Shown: positions 11,502 to 23,586, numbered from the stretch's first letter. The stretch: 64,000 nt of DNA from Coix lacryma-jobi var. lacryma-jobi (GCA_009763385.1 CM019824.1:147071705-147135704), one strand, 5' to 3'. Made by a program: numbers and translations. Notes: generated from the sequence alone by a model not told the origin.

Positions 11502-14360
11502 GGTAATTGATGACAACTCTACAAAGATATGGAAATTAAGCTCTTTGGATTCTATGTTACTTATCCAACGTTAAGACCATATAAGAGAATTTGGATAAGC
11601 ACCATACAACCCAACTTTGTAGTGTTAACTCCCCCTACATGTGTGCTCAAATGGTTTGGTTTCAAGCTTGCACACATGCATAAATATGAAATTTGTGGGA
11701 GTGTTAGCACTACTAAGTGATGCTAAGGTATACATGATGAAATTTTACCTTTGAAGCGTGCATACCACATTTTGATTCATCCTTAGCATCGAAGAGTAGC
11801 TAGACATCATAAAAACTAGAAAACCCCGTGAGATCAACATTAATAGCAAGGGTCTAGTTTTGCATTAAAAGCACAAGTCTAGCTATTAACCTATGCATGC
11901 TAGTTATCAATTCATCAATTAAATCCTATAACTAGCATACACCACACAAGCATGCATATAAAATTTTAAAACTTATGCAATGCAAGCAAGCACATGATTA
12001 TGCACATATCAAATGCAACAACCAAGTTCATGAGCTTGCTCCCCCTACTTGTGTGCTCTCATTGTCCAAGAATTTTGATCCTTCAATCTTGCTCCCTCTT
12101 GATCCATGTCCATCTTCTTTTCTCCCTCTTTGTCCTTGACATATCATAATTGACATATCTTTTCCATAACTTCTCCCCCTTTGTCATCAATGACCATAAA
12201 AAGGTATGCTCTTTTCTCACAAAGGGTGACACTAGGGTAGATGGTTGACACTTTAGGCTTCATTTTTGATGGACACTACTATATGTGTTGGAATGAAACC
12301 CACTTGAAGGATCTTTGACCTTGATACCACTAGGTGGGGCACCTCCCTTATGTCATAGCATGGGTCATCCAATTGATAAACTTGAGCTCTTGTTGGAGAG
12401 GGATGCTTTGCTTGATTTGATCACTTATAGTTGAGGATCACTTGAAGTCTTGTAGGATACCACTTGAATGAAAGTTTAAACTTGATATCCATTTGCATTA
12501 TTGTCTTCTTCTTGAACTCTTGTCGTCTTCATGAGCTTCTCATTTGTGACTTGAACTAGGCAATATTGCATAAGATATCTAACTCGGTTTGCTCTAGAGT
12601 AAGCTTCTTCACACATCTTTCAATGGTTATCTTACTCATGTTGAATTAGACACTTGAATGTTCATCTTCTAGATCAAGTACTTGGGTTCACTAGCTCATG
12701 AACAAATTCACATACTATCCACTAGATCATATAGTCAATCAAGCAATAGTGGTAGGCTATGAATTTAAACTTTTCAATTGTTATGCATGATCCTATTGAG
12801 CATGTACTATATGCACTAACCGCATACTAGTAAGGGATGAATATGATCATGCACATTACAATGATACCTTTGCTATCTTGGAGTAGAGGATAGTCATTTT
12901 GATTCCAATTAAGCTCCAAATAGCAATGTGAAGTCCATGGTGAAGACCAATAGATACCAATTGATTAGAACAAATCTTCACACATATGATCAAGTGCACT
13001 ATCTTGTTGTGGTTGGCTTGCTTCTTCATTTGAACATAGCTTGCATATGAATACCACTTGAATTGTCATGATTTGCTTTTCTATCTTGGGTGTTGCTTGC
13101 TTTCTTTCTTGATCAATCTCTTGATTTCTCCAACCAAGCATCTCCAATGATACTTTGAATTGACTTTGCTTGATTGATCCATTTGAACTCTTATTGAAAT
13201 GTGACTTTGAATTCCTCTTTGAGTCCTTTTCTTTCTTCCAAATGATCTTCAATTTGATACTAGAGCTTGATCTTTATCTTCATCTTGATGTTGGTTTTGA
13301 TCTTCAATTTGAGTACCAAATGTGTGCCAAATACACTTCTTAATCAAATGAACTTGTACTCATCTTTGTCATGCTTCTAGCTCATTTCAAAACCAAACAT
13401 AGGTCCCTCAACCACTTTATAAACATGATTCCAACTTGAGGGCCTTTCAATCAAAGTGACTCTAGATTAATCCAATAATTGTCACTTTTCTGGCAGATTC
13501 TGTCCTTCTCAAGGAAACATACATATCTCCCAAAATATAAGTCTAATGACTATGAAATTTGGTGGAGATGTGCCTCTCTAAGTGTTCTAGCAGCCATAAA
13601 AATTTGAGCTTCATTGGCTTTCTAGATTGCTACCAGATTTCAATTCTTTCCATAGTACTACATGCTGAAAACTGCTGCACAATAGTTGACAAGATCTACT
13701 CCAAAACCAAAGTACATCTTATCCAATAATCATGAATTTTGCACAGCGACTAATATCACAAGTGTAGAGCATGTGTACCAAATTTCAAGCCAATCCAATA
13801 AGATTTGATCACTTAAACAGGGCTATCTTCTCAGCTCACTTAGATTTCAGATTTTTGACAACTTTGAGCAATTGAGCTATACTCTACCAATATGAATCAA
13901 ACTTGAGCTAACATGTTTGAATACTCTCACAAGACATATATCCATTCAAATCACTTACTAAAAGAAGTCTCATGAACATATCCATTCAAACTAACTCAAT
14001 TTTGATCACTAAGCAATTTATCCATTCAATCATCTTATAGCAAGCAACATATGCATATATATCCGATTCGATCATCTCATATGCATCTAAAATAACATGA
14101 TCAACTAGAGATATACCTTAGTAGCTCATGATCATCCAAATAGCAAGCTTCTACTCAATTAGATTGCAAGCCTTCAAATAATTCCAATCAAACATCACAA
14201 CTTGATCTTTTGCACTTGTATGTTTTGCACTTGGACTTCACTTCTTTTGTCTTGGCATTGGGTTTGGATAGCACTAGGCTTCATTACTTGAATCAATCAC
14301 ATGATGAATAATATGAAATCAATTGAGTCAAGCCTCCAATGCCATGGTACCTACACACAT
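11502..14360 (-). other. Non-coding interior of the gag-only element
   Basis: About 2.9 kb downstream of gag with no long frame and no recognisable pol domain. It is A/T-rich, with repeated CTTGAATGA- and CTTCTTGA-like words. It keeps the CTCCCCCTTTGTCATCAATG block (about 12172) that also occurs near the 3' end of the SIRE copy at 39.6-40.3 kb. Confidence 0.75.
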
Positions 14361-16184
14361 TCATCCACTTTTTGATGGTACCCAAACTAGTTTGGGTCCT
14401 CTCAAGTTAGGAGCAACATACTTAGGCATAGCCTTAGTATGAGTAGCGGGATGAGTTGCAATAGTAGCCTTAGAGGTACCATTTTCATCCTTCCTAAGCA
14501 TAGAATCATTAATAATTGAAATAGGCTTAGGGGTCATACCTAGGGGACATGAATGAGCCATGTGTCCCCTTTCCCGGCATGAGTAGCAACTTCTTTTTGA
14601 TTGAGCCTTCTCTTCTTTGCTCATTTGTTGCTTCTCATTGCCTTGCCTCTCATGAGTTGCTTGAGCCTTCTTCTCAAGCTTGTTAGGACACTTCGAGGCA
14701 AAGTGTCCCATGTCATCACACTTGTAGCACTTGATGTGAGCCAAATCTTTCTCCTTTTCTTCATTCTTGCTCATCATCATCTTGGCATCATGGATATGAG
14801 TTGGATGCCTTGCTCTTCCACCCCTTCTTGTTTTCTTCTTCTTCATCAAGTCACCATCATGATGGTTGTTCTTGATTTGAACTTGGGGCTTCTTCTTGTT
14901 GGGGCAAGCTTTTGCAAGATGTCCCATCTCACGGCATTGATAGCACATGAAATGAGATAGCTTTTCTTGTTCTTGCTTCTTCATTTCTCTTTCATGTCTT
15001 CTCTTGCCCCATCTCTTGCCTTTGACATTGCTCTTGTTGAAGCCAATGCCACTCTTGTCACCATAGCTTCTTTGATTCTTCATCATGTGCTCATGGGTGA
15101 CCTTTGATTTACACCACCTCTCTAACTTGTTGCTCAAATTCTTCACTTCACTTTTGAGCTCATTGTTCTCCTTCAAAAGGTTAGTCTCACAAGACAAAGA
15201 AGTAGAACAAGCATCTAATTGTGAAGAACATGGCATAGATAATAAATCTTCACAAGAGGTGGATACATTCTTCTTGCCTACATCACATGGGTTAGCAACA
15301 TTTTGCAATTGATCATTTGATCCATGTGATGAGCTCTCATTATTTTTAATTTTCTTTGAAAGCTTTTTAATGAGAGAGCCATACTTTTCAATTAAATCAT
15401 CATGTGAAGCTTTAAGAACATCAAGTAAGCGCTTATGTTCTTCACATGAGTTCTTTAGAAATGAGTTTTCATTTGCTAATTTCATTGTTTTATTTTTCTC
15501 ATTTTCTAAAGACATGGTCATGCTAGCAAGTCTACTAACAAGCTCATCATATGAATCAACATGATCAACCACATTTGCATTAAATACCTTGGTGTCACCT
15601 TGTGACATGAAGCAATGTGGTGATGGGCTTGTAGTAGTATCACAATCATCGCTCGAGCATGAGCCATCAACATCATCAAGTGTGCTTGGAGTAGAATCAT
15701 TACTTGCAACACTTGAATCATCACCATCAACCTTGTCAAGTGAGCTTGTGGATTGATCATCATCATCATCACTTGGCCATGAGGTGGAGCAATCCTCCAC
15801 AACCACCAAGTTGTGGTCATGCTCAACATCCTCATGCGCCTCCTCCTTGGGCTCATCAACATCATCATCGGAGATCGCCCCATATTTCTCATTGAGATAA
15901 ATCCAAATTTCATGGGCGGACTTCAAGTCCATGATCTCACCAAATATGTTATCCTCCATAGATTGATAGAAAATGTTAGTAGCTTGGCAATCGAGATGTA
16001 GGCATTTCTTTTGCGCTTGAGTTGCATTCTTTCTATCCAACACAAGAGAAAGGCCCACATCTACGATCCACCACATTTGAGGACTAATAAATTTAAAATT
16101 GCATATCATCCAATTTTTCCATCGTGCAAAGTGTGTGCCATCAAAAATGTGTGGACACTCAACATCTAGCCCATAAGTCGCCAT
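14361..16184 (-). CDS. gag: Gag polyprotein of gag-only Copia retrotransposon
   Basis: A single intact 607-aa frame starting 51 bp inside the 5' LTR edge. The N-terminus (HIFDGTHFARWKNWM and LKSAHEIWIYL) matches the Copia Gag fold (DUF4219/UBN2-like). An acidic Asp/Ser-rich stretch follows (about residues 110-190), then a Lys/Glu-rich helical region with Asn (about 210-360). Three CCHC zinc knuckles follow: CYQCREMGHLAKAC (about 413), CYKCDDMGHFASKC (about 485) and CYSCRERGHMAHSC (about 535), each C-X2-C-X4-H-X4-C. Three knuckles is more than the one or two usual in Copia Gag. The reading frame stops after a PKYVAPNLRGPKLVW segment with no pol following. It would act as a structural protein packaging its own RNA. 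Confidence 0.92.
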   Translation of the reverse strand: MATYGLDVECPHIFDGTHFARWKNWMICNFKFISPQMWWIVDVGLSLVLDRKNATQAQKKCLHLDCQATNIFYQSMEDNIFGEIMDLKSAHEIWIYLNEKYGAISDDDVDEPKEEAHEDVEHDHNLVVVEDCSTSWPSDDDDDQSTSSLDKVDGDDSSVASNDSTPSTLDDVDGSCSSDDCDTTTSPSPHCFMSQGDTKVFNANVVDHVDSYDELVSRLASMTMSLENEKNKTMKLANENSFLKNSCEEHKRLLDVLKASHDDLIEKYGSLIKKLSKKIKNNESSSHGSNDQLQNVANPCDVGKKNVSTSCEDLLSMPCSSQLDACSTSLSCETNLLKENNELKSEVKNLSNKLERWCKSKVTHEHMMKNQRSYGDKSGIGFNKSNVKGKRWGKRRHEREMKKQEQEKLSHFMCYQCREMGHLAKACPNKKKPQVQIKNNHHDGDLMKKKKTRRGGRARHPTHIHDAKMMMSKNEEKEKDLAHIKCYKCDDMGHFASKCPNKLEKKAQATHERQGNEKQQMSKEEKAQSKRSCYSCRERGHMAHSCPLGMTPKPISIINDSMLRKDENGTSKATIATHPATHTKAMPKYVAPNLRGPKLVWVPSKSG

Positions 16185-16221
16185 CCTCTCGGGTCGGTGA
16201 AGACCACAAATGAGAGACCTT

Positions 16222-16233
16222 GCTCCGATACCA
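16222..16233 (-). promoter_or_regulatory. Primer binding site (initiator tRNA-Met type)
   Basis: TGGTATCGGAGC on the minus strand, two bases inside the 5' LTR. This is the common Copia PBS complementary to the 3' end of initiator tRNA-Met, with one change (CGG for CAG). Confidence 0.85.
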
Positions 16234-16235
16234 AT

Positions 16236-18655
16236 TGAAGGGTCGAGATAGCGGACTAGAGGGGGGGTGAATAGTCTTTTCTAAAAACTTAAACTTAATT
16301 GCAGCGGAATGGCTAACCGAAACAAATGCGGAATTAAATCTATCGGTCTAGCCAAGACTACACCCCTCTACTTATACTCTATGACACCTTATAAAAGATC
16401 CTAAACAAAGCAAATAAGGTGTCGGGCTAGCTAGAGCTCACCTAAACAATTCTAGCTTGCAAGGTTACACAAACCTAAGCAACTAGTACTCAATCAACCG
16501 GGGAGCTCCTACACATGCCACTAAGCAAAAAGCACAAAGCCTAAGCTCACTAGCAATGCTCAATAACAAGGCTACACAAGCCAAATTAGAGAGCTCAACT
16601 TAGCTACACAAACTAAGCAATGTGACTAGCAAGACTACAAGTCAACTAGTCACTCATGGGATCAACTTCTATGCTACACAAGCAAGGAAGGTAACTAGCA
16701 AGCTACACAAGCCAACTAATCATAAGAGCAACTAGCACATGTATATGAACAAGTAAATACAAGCTAGTGAAAAGAGTTTGCAAACCACCGAGAAGATGAA
16801 CACGAAGTTGACACGGTGATTTTTCTCCCGAGGTTCACTTGGTTGCCACCAAGCTAGTCCCCGTTGTGTCGACCACACACTTTGGTAGTTCGGCGGCTAA
16901 TAGGCACCACACCTAGCTCGACACTCGAGCGCCGCAAGAACTCACCCACAAGTGAGGGTAACTCAATGACACGCGCAATCCACTAGAGTTGCTCTTCGCG
17001 ATCCCCGCGGGGCGAGCACAATGCCCCTCACAATCCTTCTCCGGAGCCACGCACAATCTTCACGCGGGCTTCACGACGGAGACTCGATCACCAAGCCGTC
17101 TAGGAGGTGGCAACCTCCAAGAGTAATAAGCACCACCGGCTTGCAACTCGAACACCTAGTGCCACTCGATGCTATCTCTCAAAGCAACGCACTAGGATCA
17201 CTCTCTCACACAAACAGATGAGCACTAAAGCATATGTGTGTTAGAGGGCTCCCAAGCACATCCACACAAGCCACCAAGGCTTTGGAGTGCTCCAACCACC
17301 GGCCCAAAGCCGGCCTCAACGACTATATAGCCTCAATGGCCAACTAGCCGTTATGCCCCTTCACTGGGCATTCTGCGCTCCGGTCGGTAGTACCGACCCC
17401 TCCTGGGCGGTACTACCGGCTTAGTCAAACTAGCCGTTACCTCACATCGCGCAGATTTAGGCAAACCACCGACCCCTGGTCGGTTCCTCCGAGGTCGGTA
17501 GTACCGAGGTCATGGCGGTACTACCGCCAGGCCAAAATCGCCGCGACCAGAGAGCTCTGCGAAAAACCAGCCACTACCGACCTTGCGTCGGTACCACCGT
17601 GGGCGGTAGTACCGAGGTAATGGCGGTACTACCGGCAAGCCATTTTCAGAAACTACAGAGAGCCTCGCGAAACTCCTCAGGGCCACGGTACCACCGACCA
17701 TCCGGTCGGTACCACCGCCGGCGGTAGTACCGAGGTAATAGCGGTACCACCGCCAGGCCAAAAACGCCCCATTACAGAGAAGGCTGCACGCAGCACCTAT
17801 GGGCGGTACCACCGACAACCCAGGGTCGGTACCACCGACAACACACAGAAAACTCCATTTTCTTCTCTGTTTTGATCCAAACCAACTCCAACAACTCCTC
17901 CTTTGCAAATGTGCTAACACCAACAAGTGTACAACATCATGTGCAAGTGTGTTAGCATTTTCACAATCATTTTCAAAGGATTTTCTCTTTCACTCATAAC
18001 GCCACTCGATCTTAGTAACATCGCAAAGTTAGATCGCTCAAGTGGCACTAGATGACCGATATGCAAACAAGTTTGCTCCTCTTAATAGTACGGCCATCTA
18101 TCCTAAACCCGGTCATAATCTTCTCTACACACCTATGACCGGTGAAATGAAATGCCCTACAAATATACCTTTGCCTTGCGCATTCCATTCCATCTCCTTT
18201 TGTGTTGATGCAACACATGCACCAACCTATCTTCAAATGATATGATCCACTTCATATCATCACATGGCCTCCATGGTCTATCGATCTTGACATCACTTGC
18301 TCTTCACCATCGCTTCGGTCCTTCGGCGCCAAGTCTTGCTTAAGCCTCCCGACACTCGGTACCAACGGCTTCAAAGCCCCAACTTGCCCTTCACCTTCGC
18401 AACCGGTCCATCAAGCCAAGTCTTGCCTTGATCTTCTCCATCTTAGCCATATGACCACATGTCATGTCACATATGCAATAAGCTCCTTCATCACATGTAT
18501 GAGCCTTGCAACATCTTCCAAGCCACTTCACCTCTATGGCATATGTTGCTCACACATGATCACCTATGGACTAATCACCTGTGTAATTTACTTCAAACAC
18601 ATATTAGTCCACCTAAGTTGTCACTCAATTACCAAAACCAAACTAGGACCTTTCA
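16236..18655 (-). repeat. 5' LTR of the gag-only element
   Basis: Partner of 9066-11487 and the LTR expected to drive transcription. The TATA box is TATATA (17324-17329), two bases shorter than in the 3' LTR. The palindrome array is at 17380-17837. The right edge CCTTTCA is followed by the AATGG target duplication. Confidence 0.93.
17380..17837 (-). repeat. U3 palindrome array, GGTACCACCG type (5' LTR)
   Basis: Copy of the array at 10212-10670, identical as far as can be read by eye. It lies directly upstream of the transcribing LTR's TATA box in sense direction. Confidence 0.88.
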
Positions 18656-19130
18656 AATGGTTTGGTTTCAAGCTTGCATACATGCATAAATATGAAATTT
18701 GTGGGAGTGTTAGCACTACTAAGTGATGTTAAGTATACAAGATGGAAATGTACCTTGTGAAGCGTGTATACCACATTTTAAATCATCCTTAGCATCAACC
18801 TTGCTAGAAACAAGTGAAACTAGATACCACGTGAGATCAACATTATAAACAAGGTTCTAGTTACCACTTGCTACACAAAGACTATGCTCTAAATACCAAT
18901 AGAAGGAAAAACAACCATCATCCAAGTCTTAGCTCTAGCAATCATTGCACACAAGCATATATATCAAATGTAAAATATATGCATTATGCAAGCAAGTCAC
19001 ATGAATATGCTCAAATCAAAATGCAATCAACCAAGTTCATGAGCTTGCTCCCCCTACTTGTGTGCTCTCTTTGTCCAAGAATTTTGATCCTTTTCCATTG
19101 TTCAATCTTACTCCCTCTTGATCCATGTCA
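18656..19130 (-). mobile_element. Outer SIRE element, internal remnant (right piece)
   Basis: Starts with the second AATGG copy and continues the sequence broken at 9065. It matches 11655-12110 of the inner element with many small indels, up to the TTGATCCATGTC word near 19125, after which similarity ends. Gag, pol and the 5' LTR of this outer element are absent. Confidence 0.82.
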
Positions 19131-19203
19131 TTTCCCCTCCAACAATGGCATCATTCTGCTCCCATCCCATGTCCTCTACCATATGCATAGAGGAAACAAC
19201 CAC

Positions 19204-21129
19204 CACTAGTGCATATATGCATGTTCATGATGAATAACTTTTGTCATGCTAGAAAGCAAAATCCATCATATAGAATCTTTTATTGATGAATTTTGTCAGA
19301 AACTGAGTGCCATATTTGTTACACTATGATGAACACAATTTTTTGTCATATAAGTGGTTTGATTCATCATGATGAAAAAGCTTCTATCATAGAATTGTTT
19401 TCCTTCTATGATAAAACAAAGTTGTTGCTATTCTCATCACAAGTTGAATGTCAAGCATTGTCCATTGGTGGCGATCACACTGGTAGCTGACATGGTGGTG
19501 CCTTATGAGAGGTGAAGTGGATAGTGTGACACATGACGGTGTCCACACTGGTTGATGTGGGACCATTGTGGGTCCCTTATGATACCATAGCTACACGTGG
19601 CATATCCACATGACAGGCCACTGCAAGAACCATTGTTACACATGGTGCCACATAATACATTGAGTGCCATAATTACACATGACATGTTGGGTGGCGGGTT
19701 GCAACCCCACTGTTGCACATGACTTCCACATAGGTCATTTGGTCCAACAAATACATGTGGGGGGTATAAACATGGCGGACCAAACAAGTCGATGGGGATG
19801 TGATTCCTAATATTTCGTCAGGTTCAAGATAACTATCAATTTGGTGGAGCGCCACACGTCGAACCGACTTTAGATCACAAAGACCCGAACCCTGCAACCT
19901 TAGCACCATGTCTCCTCTGGTTATCAACCGTGCACAAGCCTGTTGACCTCGCCAAGAAGGCTAATCCCTACTACGAATCGAAGAACACAAGCAAGAACAA
20001 GATAAAACACAACTCAAGTGAAGTGAAAATTGCAGATATATGATTAAGATCTTGAATGTGGGGTTTCACGCAAACCGAAAATGGCGATTGTTCAATGACA
20101 GATTGATCTAAAGCAAAATCTAAATCCTAACATGGGCAGCGGCTACTGATTATATACTAAGGGGCGTCCAAGGACACCTACTCACATCCTAAGGTGTCCC
20201 AACATGTTACAAGGCCCAAACGACCCAAAAGATGGTGACACAACACGTTGACAGATTATGGAAGTTAGCTTGTTTCAATGATTCCTGTTGATTCTGATGG
20301 AATTTGGACCTCAAACCAAAGCAATTGGTTAGATTATCAAATTATCTTTCCATCCAGGGGTGGAGGCAGGTATTTGGCCAGGCTTGGCCTCCACCATACC
20401 TAAAACTTGTAAAAAAATACTAAATACATTTATTATTTATACCAGTAAATACATATAAAATACATACACCAACACAAGCCATCCTGGTGCATGCATTTGT
20501 AGCTTGATGGGCCTCAGTTACCATAACTCTTGATGTTCTAGTGGGTCCTTGCATAGTTGATAGTTACTACATTGCACATTAACCTTTATAAATCTGCCAC
20601 ACCTAGAAAATGTTTCTGTCTCCGCCACTATTTCCATCCATATGTGGATCATAAAAAACGAAGTATGTATGTGACCTAGACATCCGTTTTACCGCTGGCT
20701 GCTCCTAGATTTCAAGATGGACTCGAACTTGACACGGATTGGGCCTCCAACTTGGCTTAGACAACCTTGCTGCTCTCCTAAGGTGGTGGCCAAGGAGGAG
20801 GACGTCTTTGAGCATCCTTGGGCTGTCCTCCACATGTTTGGGGCATGCTCCCACTTAGGCCAGGGTTTCAAGGTTGCATGATAAGCCCAAGATGACGTCA
20901 TAGCACCCGACAGAAATAGTAGCATATTGTTGTGATGATTTGAATACTTTGCTGACATGATATTGAGGTGGGACTAGATCTATTTGAAAATTTATCAAAT
21001 AAGCTTTCCAACAAGTGCTCATTGATCTCAATCGCACTCCATCAAGATGTCAAAGTTATGTGTTTTTATGTGACACAATTTTAATTTATCACTAGAAATT
21101 TGTCATGGATCTGCACATTTCTACTAGTG
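19204..21129. mobile_element. Non-autonomous CACTA element, 1.9 kb
   Basis: Begins CACTAGTGCATATATG and ends CATTTCTACTAGTG (reverse complement CACTAGTAGAAATG), with CAC directly outside both ends (19201-19203 and 21130-21132). CACTA ends plus a 3-bp TSD define the superfamily. The interior has no transposase-like frame. A second small element sits at 20356-20630. Confidence 0.82.
20356..20630. mobile_element. MITE inside the CACTA element, 9-bp flanking duplication
   Basis: Imperfect TIRs AGGGGTGGAGGCAG and TAGTGGCGGAGACAG (read inward), with TTTCCATCC on both sides (20347-20355 and 20631-20639). The duplication length suggests hAT or Mutator type. Interior is non-coding. Confidence 0.75.
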
Positions 21130-23348
21130 CACCATTGAGAAGATGGTCCATGCACAAAGGCATGATGCAATGAGACAAGGGTTCGCAAGTTGTCTATGCA
21201 TGAGAAAGAAGGTGGATGCGGAGACCTCGTGTCAGTCTCTTCAAGCATGCACCCACTTCTTTGGCGTATGACGGACGCCACGAGCAGGACAAGATCAAGT
21301 GAGACACGATGAAATCTTCGGTCCCTGATGTTCATCCCCTGGCTCCTCCAAGCAGTGTTAGGGACAATTCTGCACTATTGGTCATGACCATCATAAGGGA
21401 ACAACGTCTGATACCGCAAATGACTCAAAGATAAGGATACGAAACCTAGCTCTCCCTGGGTAGCAAAGGGAGCTTCCAGATCCCACTCTCCTTATACTCC
21501 TCACCCTCTGGAATATAAGGCAATGCAAAGGCTTCCTTAGGGGGATGAGTCCTAGAAAACCATAGATCATTGTGAGCTCGTGCGGAGACCTCGTGTCAGT
21601 CTCTGATATTTTATACGTATGAGTGCATGCAGGCTCGGTAGAAACAACATTTGAACATGTCCATAGGTGTTGTTTGATCTAGAACTGACAACGAGACCAT
21701 GGTAATGCAATTAAATTCAAAGCCAATAGTTGCAATGCAAGGGATACCATTTTTTTATTTACTTGGCATTGTACCGTGCGAGAAACTGTGTGATGGGGCG
21801 AGAGGATAGTGCTTTGATTATTCAACCAACTCTGGACCCCATGGGGTCATCTTAAACACTGAGCGCTCGGACTATAACCATTCATCAGCAATTGTTTTCC
21901 ACCACGTGTCCAGTGTTATCGAGCCCCCACCGCCTTGCCAAAGGCGTAGTAGGGTCTCACTAGAGTTCACGGTCCTCTTTATCCCCCCTACCGACCACTC
22001 CATCGTGATGCCCCCGCCGTCGACCCCACCCAGTTGTCGTCTCCCACGGCCTAGCGGGTTTTTAGAGGCCCGTGTGTTACTGTTGATCGGCACCCCTCAA
22101 CGCGTAATTCGAGGGACTGAGATTTTCGAACTCTAAGGACCATGAGCGCCCAAAGAAAATATATACGGCTCAGAGAGGGGCACTCTATGAGACTATGGTC
22201 TGAAAATGCTGAAACAAACAGCCTCAGGGCTTCACCAACAGAGGCCTCAGCAAAAACGCGTAGTCCATGTAGGCATGAAATGCCCAGCTTGAAAACTCAC
22301 AACCAAAGACAACGTTTGCAATACAATGAGGATCCACCGCTTTCATCACCTGCACGAAAGTTGCTTTTGCCTTTTACTCAAGTTGCAGACTTCCTACTAG
22401 TACATTTTTGGGTGCTTTGTTTGTCCAACGCAAAACTTAGTAGCTGCATGGAGCTTTTGCCCGACGAAGCATACGGTGCTTCTGCAGGATCCTCTGATAT
22501 CCTGCGAGGCCATCAATCGAGTCGAGGTGGCAGCCTGGTGCGAATGTGGTAGTCAGGGCTACAAGCCACGGTGTTGCGTTGGCCATGGCCTCATAGATTG
22601 ACGTTGACCCCATGTGTTTCAGAGTGGCGAACGAAATTCGTCGGAATTTTCTCCTATGACGGACGCTGGTGACGAAAACCGTAGACCATGTCGAGAAGTC
22701 GACGACGCAGGAGTATTGACACCAAAGTCAGAATGCACGGTCGTGCCAATCTTGCCTGCCTGGCTGCCTCCCGCCCTCCCGTGTGGTGGTAGTAGAATGG
22801 TGTCAACGAGTGTCGTCCTCTCGGGAACATCGCAGACCGCTCTAGCGCGAGGCGGCCGCGGGCACCCCAAAAATATCGTCTGTGTGCCCTGTGCACGACG
22901 CGGGGAACGAAGTGAACCCCCGACGCCCGACCCCGACGTGCGTGGACCGACGCGGCGGCTGGACGCTTGGCTCTCTCCGTCGTCCGCTGCTCGGCGTGAC
23001 ACGTAGGGGGAGGATCACGTCCGGCGCACGCCAGCGATGTATCCAGCCAGCTAGCTCCCACGAACGCAGGCCAAAGATCTCGCGCGATCCGGGCCGGGGC
23101 CGATTCCCACAAAAAAGCAGAGGCCGTCGTGGTGCGAGTGCGATGCGACGGGAGCCCGTCCCGTTCCGCTCGCTCGGACGGCCAGTGTCACTGTGGGTGG
23201 GGGCAGGGCTACCTAGCTGCGGCTAGCTTCTTTTCTTTCTGGGCGTTTCCCGTTTCGCCCACGCTTATTTTACTCCATCGGCGGGGAGTCGCGGTGCGTG
23301 CTTGCCGCGTCGCTGCAAGCCCGTGCGATTGGGCGCGGGAGGCTCACG
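21130..23348. other. Unassigned sequence, partly GC-rich
   Basis: No gene or bounded element recognised. Several frames of 70-150 codons lie in the GC-rich part (22600-23350) but overlap in both strands and show no domain. A perfect 24-bp direct repeat (TGCGGAGACCTCGTGTCAGT plus CTCT) occurs at 21217-21240 and 21581-21604. Confidence 0.5.
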
Positions 23349-23586
23349 CCACGTTCAGTTGGTAAAAAGGATCTAAATTTTTTCAGGATTCTCCATCATA
23401 TCGAATACATACATGGAGCATTAAATATAGGTAAAAAATAACTAATTATACTTTTAGTCTGTCTGTTTATGTTGAGATGAATCTTTTGAACTTAAATAGT
23501 TTATATTTGAACAAAGTTTGTTAAATAACAACGAAAATGCTACAATAATTTTTTTTCAAAAATTTCACGAACTAAACAAGACCTGT
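23349..23586. mobile_element. GGCCTTGTTTAG-type MITE, copy 3 (opposite orientation)
   Basis: Carries the reverse complements of the blocks in copies 1 and 2 (ATTAAATATAGGTAAAAAAT, TATACTTTTAGTCTG, GATGAATCTTTTGAAC, AACAACGAAAATGCTACA) and ends ACTAAACAAGACC. Confidence 0.78.

Larger units (their letters stand above)
9066..18655 (-). mobile_element. Young gag-only (TR-GAG type) Copia retrotransposon, complete
   Basis: A complete 9,590-bp LTR element on the minus strand. It has TG...CA ends, 5-bp target duplication AATGG (9061-9065 and 18656-18660), two LTRs of 2,422 and 2,420 bp, a PBS, a PPT and one long ORF (Gag). No protease, integrase, reverse transcriptase or RNase H coding sequence can be seen in the 4.75-kb interior. 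It must therefore have moved with proteins supplied by a partner. The two LTRs look the same by eye except for a 2-bp indel in the TATA box, so the insertion is recent. The target was a related SIRE element, whose uninterrupted sequence can be read at 11650-11670. Confidence 0.93.

Noticed and set aside
15518..15913. Met-rich frame overlapping gag
   Set aside because: It is a shadow of the Asp/Ser-rich region of the 607-aa Gag in another frame on the same strand.
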